NCBI RefSeq assembly: GCF_002105155.1
Contig: NW_019028979.1
Span: 1,364,001-1,428,000 of the forward strand
Origin: Lobosporangium transversale
Taxonomy: Eukaryota; Mortierellomycota; Mortierellomycetes; Mortierellales; Mortierellaceae
Length of the DNA stretch: 64,000 nt
Direction: 5' to 3'
In this document: positions 1 to 11,394 of the stretch, piece by piece
Numbering within the stretch: position 1 is the first letter of the stretch
Layout of the letters: each line of letters begins with the position of its first letter
Program-made: the position numbers and the translations under genes
Notes under the pieces: generated by a model
What the model was told of the DNA's origin: nothing
The model's input: only the letters and a program-made list of their open reading frames with translations
Database searches by the model: none

Positions 1-2
1 CT

Positions 3-1202
3 CCGCTACCAGCATCATCACAACCACAGCCTTCATTGCCCTCAGAGCTTTTACTCTGTGCAACAGCTCGCAACATTTATCTCCTCAGTCAAGATCATCC
101 ACCACCACCAAATAGGCGTACAAAAACATATAGCTCGAGACTAGCATCGGCAAGAGACTCTTTGGAAAGCCTCCAGTCAGACCCTCCTGATGAAGGCTTG
201 ATTACCCATAATGAGCTGTTGATGTGGCACAGTAACCTATTTCAAGACGAAGACCCCGACTACGATTCAGATCCGTATTATGACTATACTATGGATGAGC
301 TTATGGGCACTGCGGACGATGATAGCAATAGTGGTGATAGTGAGAGTGATGATGACAACGATGACGATGACCCTTATGCGCATCACCACCATCACGATAA
401 TGATGTTGACATGGATGATCAGGATGATGAGGAGGAAGGAGTCCAGGAAGGAGGAGAAGGTCAGATTCCAGCTCTTTATACTATCTCTGTCGCACGTGCA
501 GCTGTTGCAAGAGCCGACGGACGACGATTTCATTTCCTGGAACATTTTGATCGCATCTTCAATATATTGCTGATCCCGGAACTAAATGTCCTCATTGCAG
601 CCAGCCAGAAGGGCGCAGTGACCATTTTTCGGTTGCTGAAGGTCTTAGACGATCCATCATGCTCAGAAACTTTGACAGCTGAAACTGCTACATCAGCAGC
701 AGGAGCATCGTCGACAACATTGCCCACGGGCTCAACGCGAAAAGGGAGTGTAGCAGAGTGTAGCATTAGCAGTATGGAGCATAAGCTTACTGGAGACGCG
801 CTGACAGGAGCAGGAGTAGACAACGAGGCAAGAAAGAGAATGAAAAAGAAGGCAGCGGCAGAGGGCGAAGGGATGGACCATTCAAACGATGACAAGAGCC
901 AGCATAACAGCCGCGACCATGACCGTGACAAAGAGCATGAGCCAAAGTTTAAAGCTACCAACAAGCCCGTGGAACGATTCGTACTCTTCCCAGAAGTATA
1001 TCTTCCTCGGCTGGAGCCCCCACCACAGCCACTCTTTGGTGTCTCGGTCGTCCCTCTATGTTCGCCTTCATCTTCGTCAGCATCTGCATCATCAGTGTTC
1101 CTGTTGCATCTGGCCTATATTGACACTCAGTTTTATAGTTATGAAATCCGTCTTCGAAACGAAAAGGATGATACTGTCGCTTTGAATAACATTTTTGTAT
1201 AG
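3..1202 (+). CDS. CRT10-like protein, 3' part (5' end outside window)
   Basis: The frame is open from the left edge and has no convincing start codon, so this is the C-terminal 399 residues of a longer protein. A long acidic Asp/Glu/His-rich stretch (about 260-470) is followed by a block reading ...HFLEHFDRIFNILLIPEL and then VLIAASQKGAVTIFRL. That block resembles the C-terminal end of fungal CRT10-family proteins, which in yeast repress ribonucleotide reductase genes. A low-complexity Ser/Lys insert follows, then a final block (FPEVYLPRLEPPPQPLFGV) and a tail ending in NNIFV. A long poly-T tract lies 40 bp past the stop and a T-rich 3' end is shared with many genes here. Function is inferred from one short conserved block; other WD40-like scaffold proteins remain possible. 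Confidence 0.55.
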   Translation, partial: PLPASSQPQPSLPSELLLCATARNIYLLSQDHPPPPNRRTKTYSSRLASARDSLESLQSDPPDEGLITHNELLMWHSNLFQDEDPDYDSDPYYDYTMDELMGTADDDSNSGDSESDDDNDDDDPYAHHHHHDNDVDMDDQDDEEEGVQEGGEGQIPALYTISVARAAVARADGRRFHFLEHFDRIFNILLIPELNVLIAASQKGAVTIFRLLKVLDDPSCSETLTAETATSAAGASSTTLPTGSTRKGSVAECSISSMEHKLTGDALTGAGVDNEARKRMKKKAAAEGEGMDHSNDDKSQHNSRDHDRDKEHEPKFKATNKPVERFVLFPEVYLPRLEPPPQPLFGVSVVPLCSPSSSSASASSVFLLHLAYIDTQFYSYEIRLRNEKDDTVALNNIFV

Positions 1203-1241
1203 TATATATAGTTTATCAAGAGACTTTCTTCCTCTTTGATT

Positions 1242-1276
<35 letters not shown>

Positions 1277-1395
1277 GGCTGTAAACGAATAAGGTTCATG
1301 TGAGAGGTTTTGTAATATTGGCACTATAGTTTTTTTTATTAGGCGACGTTGCAGCTTTAATGTCATGCTTCTGAACATCTTTGAAATATTCTTAT

Positions 1396-4300
1396 CTATA
1401 TCAAGATATAGTCATCTAGATCCTCTGCCACTGCAGGATGGTCACCTTCCGTGGCATTGCTCTTGTCTTGAGAATCAAGGCTTGCTTGAATTTGAGTACT
1501 TTTATGTTCGGATGTCTGTTCCTGTATTTGATCCTGTGCTTGTTCTTGGGCTTGATTCTGATGATTAATAGAGACAGGTGTAGACATGCGGATGTCCTCT
1601 CTGTCCTCCGAGGTATCGTCAAGGCGCATGGGTGACTCATTTCCTTGCTCATGCCCCTGCTCCTGCTCCTGCTCCTGCTCTTGTTGCTCAACATGCGATG
1701 CGTGGCGATGATGCCGCTGAGTAGGGTAATAAGGACAGGTCGACAAGTGTGATCGGGAGCCCAATGTCAATGATGACATTTCATATTGCTCAATCATTGC
1801 TGTACTAGCACTCGTTCTGAAAGTTGATGATGATGATGAGCCAGAGCCAGAGCCAGAGCCAGAGAGACATTGATTGCTCTCTGCTTCAAGTGTCTCCTGC
1901 GATGGATATGTATAGTGATGATGGAGATGCTGTCGAAGATGCTGACGCTGGAAATCGAGTAATTGACGCTGCTGCTTCATTAGCTTTCTCATTTCTGCAT
2001 AGTCGCGTTCAGCCTGCTCCAAGTCCTCCATCTGTTGCTCCAACTCCAATGCTTCATTCTCCTGTTGTTGTAGTTGCTCTAGTTGCTCTTGATCATTTGC
2101 CTCCATTGTTGTCGACATTGTGGTTATATCGACTGGTTCAGATCCTGATGCCGTCGCTGCCGCTGCCGCTGTCTCTGCAGCCTGCACAGCCAAGTTTTGG
2201 ACATGGGTCTCGGTCTCTCTCAAAGTCAGACCTAGATGGGCCATAATGGCAGACGAATGTTGTCCTCCTACCACCATCGATGCGACAGTTGATCCCATGA
2301 TTCTATAGTTTCTCTGGATGCTTGAAAGGGTTGCTGATGGTATCGCTGGATGATCTTGCATATACTGCCGAAGCTCCCGGACTCCCTTTCCTGAAAACAC
2401 ACAAAAGACTTCACGCTGATGTTCTGTAAACTCTGAAGGGGGAACTCTACAAAATTTTTGGTATCGTGGAGACATGAATGCTGGAACTCCTGTGACAGAA
2501 AGATGGGTTAACTTTGTACATTGGTTCACCAAGGCCGCCACAGCTGTGTCCGAAAGATGTACACAATATGATAGATGCACTCGCTCCAATGTCTGGGGCA
2601 CGACTTGGGAGACCAACATTGCATAAATACCATGATCGGTAATGTTGGAGCATTTGACCAAGCCAATCCTGCGAAGCTTTGGTAATTGGGCCATCGCGAA
2701 GACTGCAGCATCTGTAAGTTTAGAGCAGCAAGCCATATCAAGATATCGGATGCGAGTGCAGTGCTGTGTCAGTGTGGTAATGGCCTTGTCTGTCAATTTT
2801 GAGCAATGACCTAAATGCAGATAATGCAGATGCTTGCCCAGGATTTTGATTAAGCTGGCGCCCGCATCCGTGATTTTATCGCATTTTGTTAGAGCCAAGT
2901 TGCGGAGTCGGGGAGCAGCGGGTATAATCCTGGCTAAAGTCTCATCTGTGATGTGGGCACATGAAGTCAAGTTCAAGACACGAAGCTGCTCAAACCGAAT
3001 GGTGGATGATATGCCCTGCGATGGTGATGATGACGAAGTCAAAGCCAATGTAGATCCAATGGGAATAGAAGAAAACGCCTGATCCGTAAGGTTGGTGAGA
3101 AGTGTCATGTTGATATCCCGAATTTGAGATAGGGTCTTGAAGACGATGTGAATGGCGTTGTTGGTCATAAGGTTACAATTGGTGACATCAATCTCCATGA
3201 GCTGCGGACAGGACTGTATGAGCGCAAAGATGGATCGGTCTGTCAATAGAACACATTGGCCCAATTTGATCTAAATAGGAGACAAGACAGTTTTTATGTC
3301 AGGAAAAAAAGCAAATATCATGAGCAAAATTAGGAGAAAGGAGTTATCATTGTTGCCCCATGATGCATGCATAGCATGTGTTATTATGACGTGAATGTAG
3401 ATAAAAACAATAAAAATAATCAGTGAGGCGAGTGTGAAATATCCCAATTATCACACTACAGCAATAATATAGTTGTAATACGATTGGGTATAATTTGTTC
3501 CTTCAGGACACCAATCCAAATCATACGATACGATTAAAAAAAAAAAAAAAAAAAAGTATTATTCCACCACTCCATCCATGTCCTGGCTTTTGAATATAAA
3601 CTCTTCCGCCTATTGTGGAAAACAAAACAAAATCCCCCCAAGTGCACACTAAGAGGACTGATACAGAAGTAGGTATTGAAAAGATGTCCTATATTTAAAT
3701 AGGGATATGTTGGGTGTATGAACGTGGAGTGTGATGCTGATGAACTTACTCGCTTTAGGCTTCGGCAACTGGCTGCTAGTTTTATGATTGAGTCATCTGT
3801 CAAGGCTGCACAGCCTGTCAAGTAGAGTGTATGAAGCTTTGGGCAATGAACTGCAACATGTTCCAAAACTGAATCTGTGACAGCTGGGATGTCGGACAGA
3901 TCAAGGGAGTACAGTCCCCGCCCAACCTTCAAGATCTGTTTCAGCCCTTCCTCAGTGGTTTTAGTACAACCAGGCAACATCAATCGTTCAAGTCGAGTAC
4001 AGCGATCGAATTGTACCAGTAATTCATCTGTCAGATCGTGTGCCAACATTGAAAAGTTTAGTCTCCGGATATAGTCTGCATAAGGGAAGACGGTCTGGGA
4101 TCTGTCCAAGGAGAGTGTTGAGCAGATTTTATGAACAAGCGAAAGGTTCAGAAGTGAAGGGCGAGACCAGAGAAGGTCCATTCCACAAGAGCACCAGAGT
4201 TTGCAGACCAGGATTGCGGACCGCAAGTCCTGTGGAGTGGTCAGGAACCTGAAGATGTGCAAAGTGAGCTCCAGAGGGATTGTCAGGCAGTATTGCTGCT

Positions 4301-4898
4301 GTTCTAATGTCTTGTTCTGGGGTTGTTCATACTCTTGTTTATATACATGTGATGTCTGTTTTTGTTCTTTATCTTGCTCTTCTTGCTCTTCTTCTTCTTC
4401 TTCTTCTTCTTCTTCTTCTTCTTCTACTTCTTGCTCCTGTTCCCATTGTTCATCATTATCAGAGAGTTGTTGTATTGATTGATGATTATTTGTTGTAGAG
4501 GTAAGAGTGGAAGTAATACCAGTGTGGTCTAGGTCCATGTCGGAAGTGGAAGTGGAAGTGGAAGAAGAAGAGGAGGAGGATGATTTTTTAGCCTTGTCCT
4601 TGACTGAATGTGTACTTGTGCCAGTTAGACTTGTGGTTGTTGTGCCTGAGCAGTCTAAGGTTGCATAGACATCGTCTTGGTCTTGCTCAGCGCAGGGGGT
4701 AGTGCTCTGAGAGGAGGTAACGGAGAGTGAAGCGAGGGAAGAAGAAGGCAAGGGCAGTGACATGGGCAAGGGCGAAGGTGAGGGCGAAGGCGAGGATGGG
4801 GAAGACCGGAGAGGAGAAGAAGGTGAAGGAGGAGAGGATTGGAAAGGTTGTAATGTTGAATGTGAGTGTGAGGGAGAGTCGATATCCATGGTATCCAT
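1396..4898 (-). CDS. GRR1/AMN1-like F-box and leucine-rich-repeat protein
   Basis: Two exons, 4898-3750 and 3270-1396, are joined across a 479-nt intron (donor GTAAGT, acceptor TTTAG) without phase change, giving 1007 residues. A Ser/Pro-rich and poly-Glu N-terminus precedes a clear F-box (IPLELTLHIFRFL, then LVCKLWCSCGMDLLW). At least nine cysteine-containing LRRs follow, of the type LxxLxLxxCxxLTDxxI. The splice joins the LRRs exactly (LKR to IKLGQCVLLTD), which supports the intron. The last ~250 residues are Gln/Glu-rich coiled coil with QE repeats. This is the architecture of SCF substrate receptors such as yeast Grr1 and animal FBXL2/20, which recruit phosphorylated targets to Skp1-Cul1. 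It differs from the other F-box genes in the window, whose LRRs are more irregular. The start is the first ATG of two closely spaced in-frame ATGs. Confidence 0.85.
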
Positions 4899-4992
4899 TT
4901 GGTTTAGAAGGAAAGTAGAGGCAACAAACAGTTGCAGAGAGGAAGGAGTAAAGTAAGATGAACCGAAAAGAGAGGAAAGAATGAGAATGGAA

Positions 4993-5127
4993 TGTCAAGG
5001 TGAATGTGTCAATGTCAATGTAAAAGTGAATGTGAATGTGAATGTGAATGTGAATGTGAATGTGAATGTGAATGTGAATGTGAATGGGTAAATGTAAATG
5101 TAAATGTGAATGGAATGTGAATGTGAA
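4993..5127. repeat. GTGAAT hexanucleotide minisatellite
   Basis: A run of perfect GTGAAT units (about 5026-5085) with degenerate AATGTC/AATGTA units on both sides. It lies just upstream of the start of the GRR1-like gene, so on that gene's strand it reads ATTCAC and is probably in the promoter or 5' leader. Confidence 0.85.
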
Positions 5128-5933
5128 AAAAGAAAGGGAAAAAAGGGAGGAAAAGGGAAAAATAAAAAAAGGGTTAAAAAAAAAAAAAAATTAGTTTTTT
5201 GGGCCAGACAGACCCAAAAACCATTTTCACATTCATCAACATTTTAATCTCATGTTTAATCGAGAGGGCAATGTATTACAAAAGGCTTTTTTGGGGTCAA
5301 CACGTATGATCTTGACTAAAAAAGTTTTTCTTTCTTTTTGATCTTTGGTTTCAGGACAAAATGAACATGACAGTGGTATTCTTCCTTCCCCGATCTTGAG
5401 ATCTTCTTCTTGTCATGCAGAATAGCAATGCTCAGGCGATGCTTTCTTCCTCTTACGATAATATCTCTTTTGCCTGATCAAATCAACCCTTGGGAGGTCA
5501 GGGCAAGACAACGAAGTCATGCTTTCAATCCATGCTCGATTGGATCCACCATCAAGATCGAGTCAAATAATGCGCAATAACCTGGCCATGTATGATCTGA
5601 ATAACTGTTAAACCCCAATCCTTCCTTCCTTCCTCTCTTGCATCTCTATCGCTTTCTGTCCTACACACTAACGCATCATCATGTTCAAACATGGCTATCT
5701 CCATTACTAGCAAACATGTATTCCCAAGCTCATCATTCCATTTTAGTTTTATTTCTCTTTACTTTTTATTTTTTATTTATATTTTTGCTCACCTCCCCAT
5801 CTTTCTCCACTGTATCTCCCTATGCTCATAGCCTATTTATTTTAGAACAGAAATCGGACTTGATTAGAAACATGGAAAGCTGTGTGGTTCCTTTTGCTTT
5901 TACTGGCTGATATCTATACGACCTATAGACTCT

Positions 5934-5964
<31 letters not shown>

Positions 5965-6151
5965 AGCGCATGGATCACCATTTGGTGTCTGCGCTCTTGT
6001 TTGTTTTTTTTTTTAAAAAGCCTTTTTTGTGTTCTTGCAGATCTGTCAATAGCCACAATGTGTCAATTTATGTATTTCATCGTCGCCGACATTTATAAAA
6101 ATAAAATAAAAATAAAATAATAAAGTAATACACTTTTACTTTTTCCTTCAC
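5128..6151. other. Intergenic region without a recognisable gene
   Basis: About 1 kb between the upstream side of the GRR1-like gene and the 3' end of the next F-box gene. It holds A- and T-rich tracts (for example poly-T near 5939-5964) and T/C-rich stretches, but no ORF with family resemblance and no RNA gene that I can see. Confidence 0.6.
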
Positions 6152-8125
6152 CTAACTATTAGTCATGAACCTATGCTTTAACTTCCCCCCCACCACCGAG
6201 CTCATATAGTAGCCTGTTGCAGAATTTCCACAAAGACTTTCAAGCTTCGGCCAACTCTGGACCATCCACATGATCGCATCCTTGGATATCCTCATCCCTG
6301 ACCCAGTCATGAAATCTATACTTCTCAGTTCCTGTAATCTTTCCAGCTGCCCTAGTCCCGATTCCAAAAGCCATTCAATCCTTCCCCCCTGCTTACTCCC
6401 TGTTCTCTGAATATGATAGTTCCGGCCCAAATCAAGGTGTCTTAAGCGAGTCAGCTTTGATAGATGTTCAAATATTAAACGTGAAAGCCGTTGGTCTTCC
6501 CTACCATCACATTTCGTAGTCGAGCCCGAGTCCAAGCCCAATACCTCAGAGTCTGATTGTGAGTCTAAAAGACTGTACCGTGATCCTCGTTCTTTTGGTG
6601 CACCTGCCCGGGTCACGTCTATAAAAACTTTCCACGTTTGTAGTCCCAAACAAACCCAAGGCCCTACACTTGCGCCTTCCTCAATGTCTGACACGTGTAT
6701 ACAGTTGGCTGTCAAATGCTCCAACATTGGACAAGACATCAGCATTTGTTGAACCATCTTTCCTGTAATGTCTGAGCATAGACCCAGATCTAACGTTTGG
6801 ATTTGAGAAAAATACCTTCCCAGTGCACTCACTGATTGTTCTTGTAAACTAAGGCTCCGTAACCGAACTAGCTTCAACTTTGTCCCAGCCCGTTTTAATA
6901 GTTCTGTTAAAAACTCTTCTGGAATGACTCTACCCTTGCCTCGATTACAGGTGATAGAAATAGACTCAAGTCCTGGCCAATGACGCTGATTCTGGTCATG
7001 GTCATGGCCATTGCGTCCTCCTCCTTGCTTTTGACAATGACAACGATGACCTTGCAAGCCAATATATTCCGTTATGGCGTCTTCAACCCGCGTGTTGCGA
7101 TAGCTTTGGTGGATATTCCATTGTAGTGACAAAAGTCCAAAACTCTGTGCAATAAACACCTTGAATTGAGTCATAGGTGTCATCCCCCGAATATTCTCCA
7201 ACACTAAATCCTCAAGTCTCAACGATGGTTCAAACGATCCTTGATCGACAATTCCTCCTATCCTTCTCTCTACCTCTGTCTGTGTCTTCATTGATGATAA
7301 GAATGGATGGTCAATGAGTAAATCTGAAAGCCTTACTCTCTTTAGATGAGGACCTGCTGATCTCCAGAGAAGCATCAAATTAGCTAGGCCGATTTCTCGC
7401 CCAACTATACTCAGACTTGTCAGTCGTGCAGAAGAAGGGCCGAATAGATGGGACTGCGGGGGAAAACAATCCACAACAGCTTCCCAGAATGCCCTGGATG
7501 GTATATTGGCTGGTTTCGAGAATCCAAGATTGACGTCAAGAGCTCTCAATGTATGTCGGTTTCGACGAACAAATAAAGCGAGTCGGCTCCATGCGTCGAG
7601 GCTATCATCATCTGCATATTCTCTTTCGGCTTTCACATCGTCCTCATCGTCGTTGTTCCGGTGATAACTATCTTCCAGCTGGATGTTATTACTACCGCTG
7701 TCGCTCTGTACACTATCCTCGTCAGAGGCATCGCCTTCCGACGGTAGTAAGTCCCAATTAATGGGTTGATTTTCATGGATAGTTCTATGTGATTCAGTCC
7801 CAGGAAGGGATAAGTACTCTAATCTTGTGCAATAGATGCTGACTGAAATATCGTACTGGGTCAATGGCCCTCCGTCAAAGATCAGTGACCTTGTATTGTG
7901 TGCATTGGCTTGAAAGAGAGAACGGAAGTTTATTGGTAGCTCTGATGAGCGAGAACGTGACATGGATCGTGAAGTGTAAATGGACATATTTCGCCAAAGC
8001 AAAGGGGTGAAGGACTTCTGCCAGGCTTTGCAAACAACCATACACTGCAATAGATCTTTTCGCGTCAGACATAAACCCACAAGGAGCCGGATCTCAGGCA
8101 TGTCGAGGGGGCTATTTGTGTTCAT
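6152..8125 (-). CDS. F-box/LRR-like protein (657 aa)
   Basis: Single uninterrupted exon from ATG at 8125. The N-terminal F-box reads MPEIRLLVGLCLTRKDLLQC, then VCKAWQKSFTPLLWRN. It is followed by an acidic linker (about residues 135-175) and irregular leucine-rich repeats such as LRALDVNLGF and IQTLDLGLCSDITGKMV. Near the C-terminus is the tryptophan motif shared by most F-box proteins of this window (ISKDAIMWMVQSWPKLESLCG). Such proteins act as substrate adaptors of SCF ubiquitin ligases; the substrate cannot be read from sequence. It is longer than its neighbours because of the acidic insert. It is one of a cluster of same-family genes on both strands. Confidence 0.8.
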   Translation of the reverse strand: MNTNSPLDMPEIRLLVGLCLTRKDLLQCMVVCKAWQKSFTPLLWRNMSIYTSRSMSRSRSSELPINFRSLFQANAHNTRSLIFDGGPLTQYDISVSIYCTRLEYLSLPGTESHRTIHENQPINWDLLPSEGDASDEDSVQSDSGSNNIQLEDSYHRNNDDEDDVKAEREYADDDSLDAWSRLALFVRRNRHTLRALDVNLGFSKPANIPSRAFWEAVVDCFPPQSHLFGPSSARLTSLSIVGREIGLANLMLLWRSAGPHLKRVRLSDLLIDHPFLSSMKTQTEVERRIGGIVDQGSFEPSLRLEDLVLENIRGMTPMTQFKVFIAQSFGLLSLQWNIHQSYRNTRVEDAITEYIGLQGHRCHCQKQGGGRNGHDHDQNQRHWPGLESISITCNRGKGRVIPEEFLTELLKRAGTKLKLVRLRSLSLQEQSVSALGRYFSQIQTLDLGLCSDITGKMVQQMLMSCPMLEHLTANCIHVSDIEEGASVGPWVCLGLQTWKVFIDVTRAGAPKERGSRYSLLDSQSDSEVLGLDSGSTTKCDGREDQRLSRLIFEHLSKLTRLRHLDLGRNYHIQRTGSKQGGRIEWLLESGLGQLERLQELRSIDFMTGSGMRISKDAIMWMVQSWPKLESLCGNSATGYYMSSVVGGKLKHRFMTNS

Positions 8126-8279
8126 GCTGTTTACAATGGCATTTCAATGTAAAAGATGAGGAGCAATGATCAATTTAACAAAATGATCTTTTTGTTTGGT
8201 TTTATTTTATCGCATTTGCCCGAGCTCACGACTCTTAAAATGATCAGAGTTTAAATTGGTAAATACGGTTGAGAACGCG

Positions 8280-8880
8280 CACCAATTATTCATCATCCAC
8301 TGCAGATCTTCTTGTTCCAGAGAGCCTAAAATCCAACGAACGTTGAGCATACTGTAAAGGTTTATAGTACGGTGTCATGCCCCGGGAGATTCTGTCAACC
8401 GAGTATCTTCCGGTGTAGGTGCTCGAGTCAAACCCAAAGACTCAAGAGATGGCCACGATTAACGAATGTTCTGTGCTGACATCGTCACCAACGGAAACTC
8501 GGATAGATCTTGAAATGAGCACATCAAACGCGTGATATTTGGACATTGTTTGATCCATGTGGTCAGCCACCTCTCAGGACTATCAAGATGATCCATCTTA
8601 AACAGCTCCAAGGATCGCATTTGCGGGCAAACAGAGGTTACAACTCTTCAGAACTCAATCTCCTATGCCTTGTTTGTAAACGCAGCGTTCATCAAGGAAA
8701 TTGATTGTAAATTTGTCTTTTGAAATAGCACCTAAGCAAAGAGGCTGTCTGCATTCAGGATTTTCAAGGGTAGTAGGTTGGGACACTGACTCAACAGCTT
8801 AAAAGGAATCCTCTGCCAGACCTTGAGGTCTTTGAGGAGTGAACAATGCTCCATTTACTTCAACATATGAGACAAAGTTT
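8280..8880 (-). pseudogene. Decayed F-box/LRR gene, C-terminal part
   Basis: On the minus strand, short stretches in different frames match the middle and end of neighbouring F-box/LRR genes. One reads MRSLELFKMDHLDSPERWL and FPLVTMSAQNI, close to FPLSTMS in the gene at 23011-24438. Another near 8290-8350 reads LEQEDLQWMMNNW, the family's C-terminal tryptophan motif. They are separated by stop codons and shifts, and no F-box remains readable. I take it as a relic of a tandem copy of the adjacent gene at 9149-10585. The limits are approximate. Confidence 0.7.
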
Positions 8881-9148
8881 GCTCCTCATCATAAACCGCG
8901 AGTGAACGCCAGAGAATTGAAATGAAATGACTATACCATTGCTTGCAGACTCGCGTGCAGATGGGACTAGGTTCCTATGAAGATAGACCGCAATATAGAG
9001 TTCACACGTAGTTGAAAAAGGGTTTGCTTCACTTGTTTTCATCGACATGATAAATGGATATTTATATTTGAAATGTTGCAAAAAAGACAACGATATTGTT
9101 GTCACGACTGTTGCTATTATGTTAATGGATTACTACTATTGTCTTTAT
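8881..9148. other. Spacer between F-box relic and next gene
   Basis: Probably contains further N-terminal remains of the same decayed F-box copy, but nothing in it can be aligned by eye with confidence. Confidence 0.3.
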
Positions 9149-10585
9149 TTAGCTTCCATTGAATGTCCTCATATTCTCATATTTCTTGTTTAACAAGGCA
9201 CCATTCTTCGCTTGATCGCTGTTCATTGGGCCCATGACATCGATGAACTTTGGCCAATGGTCTATCATCCACTGCAAATCTTCCATCTCCATAGTCTGAT
9301 TAACTCTCTCTGTTAGATAAATATGCATCATACACTTGAGTGGCTCAAGTTTATCCAGGCCACTAATCACGCGGATGTCAAGAGATGGGTATGGGGAGTT
9401 GGAAGGGACATGTAAAAAAAGCGTGACCAGACGCTTTAGCTGCGATAGCAGCGCAAAGATAAATCTATGCGTAGATGGATTGCACTTGATAGGAAACTCA
9501 AATTCGATGCCGAAACTCTGCAAAGTCCCACTACAAGCCCAAGGCGTCGATTGACATTTCAAGACGTCATTCACAGGTGCATAAGCACCATGTAGCGTTA
9601 CTAGCTTCGGGCAAGATATTAAAATTTCATGGGTCATCTCCCATGTTACCACTCTGTGCTCCTTTGCTTCCTCATAAGTATCCGGAGACGGGAGCAAAAG
9701 CTTCTCAAGATGTGAGAAGTGGGGCCGTAAAGCTGCATATGATAGCGGACCAAAGTCTGAGCGCATAGTCCAAAGCTCCTTGATTTGTCGCATCCCACTT
9801 AGAACAGCCGCCAACGCCCTATCAGAAATGTTGCAGTATGATAATTCTAATCTTTCTAAACGAGGCCAGAGCTCCGTCACAGTAAGAGATGACAACATCC
9901 TCAAAGGAAGCGAGCCCGCATGGGACGAATAAGCCAAAGTCTGCAAATTGGGACAGCGAGCGATCCAGTTATCGATATCTTGCAGCGATATGCCATTGAC
10001 GACTGTTATTTCCAACTTCCGAAGCGGGGTAAACAGCAATGACGATGGTGGGCCTTGCGGTAAATGTGTCAAAGAGATTTTGAGCTTTTCTAAACGCGGG
10101 CAGATGTTCCAAAAGCAGCCGATTGATAGAATACTAAAGTCCAGTTTACACACTGATAAAGACTTGAGTTGTGGCAATCCTACCTCTGCAGTCCTCCAAA
10201 ATGAACACTCATCCGCAAACTTGACATCATATAGGTCGAGAGTGGAGAGTTGTTGTTTGAGGGCGAGGGTATGAGGGCCGAGGTCTTTTGTGGAGTTGAG
10301 GTTCATATAGGTCAGATTAGGCGAAAATAATACGAGATAGGCTTGCCTCTTTTTGCTGCTGCTGAACTTCTTGATAAGATGTCCATATTTAATTATTTGT
10401 GCAAGAGGAGGGAGCATCTTCCTGTTGTAATCAGAATCCTCAAAGCCATGCCAAAGAGAAGGGAAAAAGAATGTATGCCATTTCTTACACACAAGAATGC
10501 AACAGGCAAGATCTATGCGACGCAAGTATTTATTGATGGAACGGCGAAGCTCTGGTAACTCGAAAGGGCTTGTTACCTCTGGCAT
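9149..10585 (-). CDS. F-box/LRR-like protein (478 aa)
   Basis: Single exon. The frame extends 33 nt further upstream, but only from a TTG; the ATG at 10585 directly precedes the F-box (FELPELRRSINKYLRRIDLA, then VCKKWHTFFFPSLWHGF) and is chosen as the start. The body has weak LRRs of the form LxxLxLxxCxIxDxxLAAVLxGM, each 25-35 residues long. The C-terminus carries the motif MEDLQWMIDHWPKFIDVMG. It is most similar to the F-box gene at 23011-24438 (same block order: GMRQIKELW, ALRPHFSHLEKL, LISCPKLVTLHG). Likely role: substrate receptor of an SCF ubiquitin ligase. It lies 93 bp upstream of a shorter paralogue on the same strand, which suggests tandem duplication. Confidence 0.8.
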   Translation of the reverse strand: MPEVTSPFELPELRRSINKYLRRIDLACCILVCKKWHTFFFPSLWHGFEDSDYNRKMLPPLAQIIKYGHLIKKFSSSKKRQAYLVLFSPNLTYMNLNSTKDLGPHTLALKQQLSTLDLYDVKFADECSFWRTAEVGLPQLKSLSVCKLDFSILSIGCFWNICPRLEKLKISLTHLPQGPPSSLLFTPLRKLEITVVNGISLQDIDNWIARCPNLQTLAYSSHAGSLPLRMLSSLTVTELWPRLERLELSYCNISDRALAAVLSGMRQIKELWTMRSDFGPLSYAALRPHFSHLEKLLLPSPDTYEEAKEHRVVTWEMTHEILISCPKLVTLHGAYAPVNDVLKCQSTPWACSGTLQSFGIEFEFPIKCNPSTHRFIFALLSQLKRLVTLFLHVPSNSPYPSLDIRVISGLDKLEPLKCMMHIYLTERVNQTMEMEDLQWMIDHWPKFIDVMGPMNSDQAKNGALLNKKYENMRTFNGS

Positions 10586-10677
10586 GACAAAAAAAACAAA
10601 AACAAATGACTTTGTCAATTGAAGAGCTCAAAGAAGAAATACCGCAGCAGTATTTGTAGTAAATGCGATAAAACCCC

Positions 10678-11394
10678 TTAGAGCCCTTGATTCCATTCAA
10701 CCATGTGTTCTTCTTCTTCTTCTGAAGAGTCATTGTTCAATTCCTCAAATCTCTTCAAATGATTTGATTGAATGACCCACTGTTTCAACTCTTCCTTGGT
10801 GATACCCTTGACAGTTTTGACTACTAATACTTGGAGCTTTCTGAATTCCATCGTCGGGTCAGGCCCATAAGCGAGTGTAGTACGAATGAGTTTGAGTGTC
10901 TCAATCCTTTGACAAATCATCCAAAAGTGCGGCACCGCATAAAAATCAACCACAGTATCACGAATGATCAAATGTTGAAGTCGATGTAAGTTTGTAGATA
11001 CAGTCTGCCAGAATCCAGACGCGTCAAGAAATCTTACGCGGTCCAGACAAAGACTTGTCAAGTATACTTTCCCTTGAAGTATTGACCCACAGAGATCCAT
11101 CGCAGATGCCAAGGCCAGATCACAGAGCTGTGCAGAAAATACAAGCGAATAATGAAGCGCAGTTCCTTGTAAAGCTAGCTTCTTGACTAAATGTCCATGT
11201 CTATGATATGAACTAATGGGTGGGATCTGGTTGGATCGAAAGAGGTCGACAAGCATATGCCTCCAAAAGATTGGCATTATGACTACGTTCCATCTTCGAC
11301 AAACCCGAAGACAGCGCGCCTGGTCGTCTTTGGGGATGGAAAGAGCAATCTTATGGAATAATTCCGCCACCTGGAAAGGGTCCTTTGGTAGCAT
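10678..11394 (-). CDS. Short F-box protein, truncated relative to neighbours (238 aa)
   Basis: The start is ATG at 11394; four codons further upstream begin with TTG. The N-terminal half matches the gene at 9149-10585 in layout: F-box (FQVAELFHKIALSIPKDDQA, then VCRRWNVVIMPIFWRHML), a segment HGHLVKKLALQG, and an LRR part up to ITKEELKQWVIQSNHLKRF. It then ends in an acidic poly-Glu tail instead of the remaining ~230 residues. The C-terminal tryptophan motif is absent. It could be a functional short receptor, a decoy that binds Skp1 without most of the LRR domain, or a gene cut by a recent event. A TTCTTCTTCTTC run near the stop codes the acidic tail and is a plausible site of replication slippage. 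Confidence 0.65.
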   Translation of the reverse strand: MLPKDPFQVAELFHKIALSIPKDDQARCLRVCRRWNVVIMPIFWRHMLVDLFRSNQIPPISSYHRHGHLVKKLALQGTALHYSLVFSAQLCDLALASAMDLCGSILQGKVYLTSLCLDRVRFLDASGFWQTVSTNLHRLQHLIIRDTVVDFYAVPHFWMICQRIETLKLIRTTLAYGPDPTMEFRKLQVLVVKTVKGITKEELKQWVIQSNHLKRFEELNNDSSEEEEEHMVEWNQGL

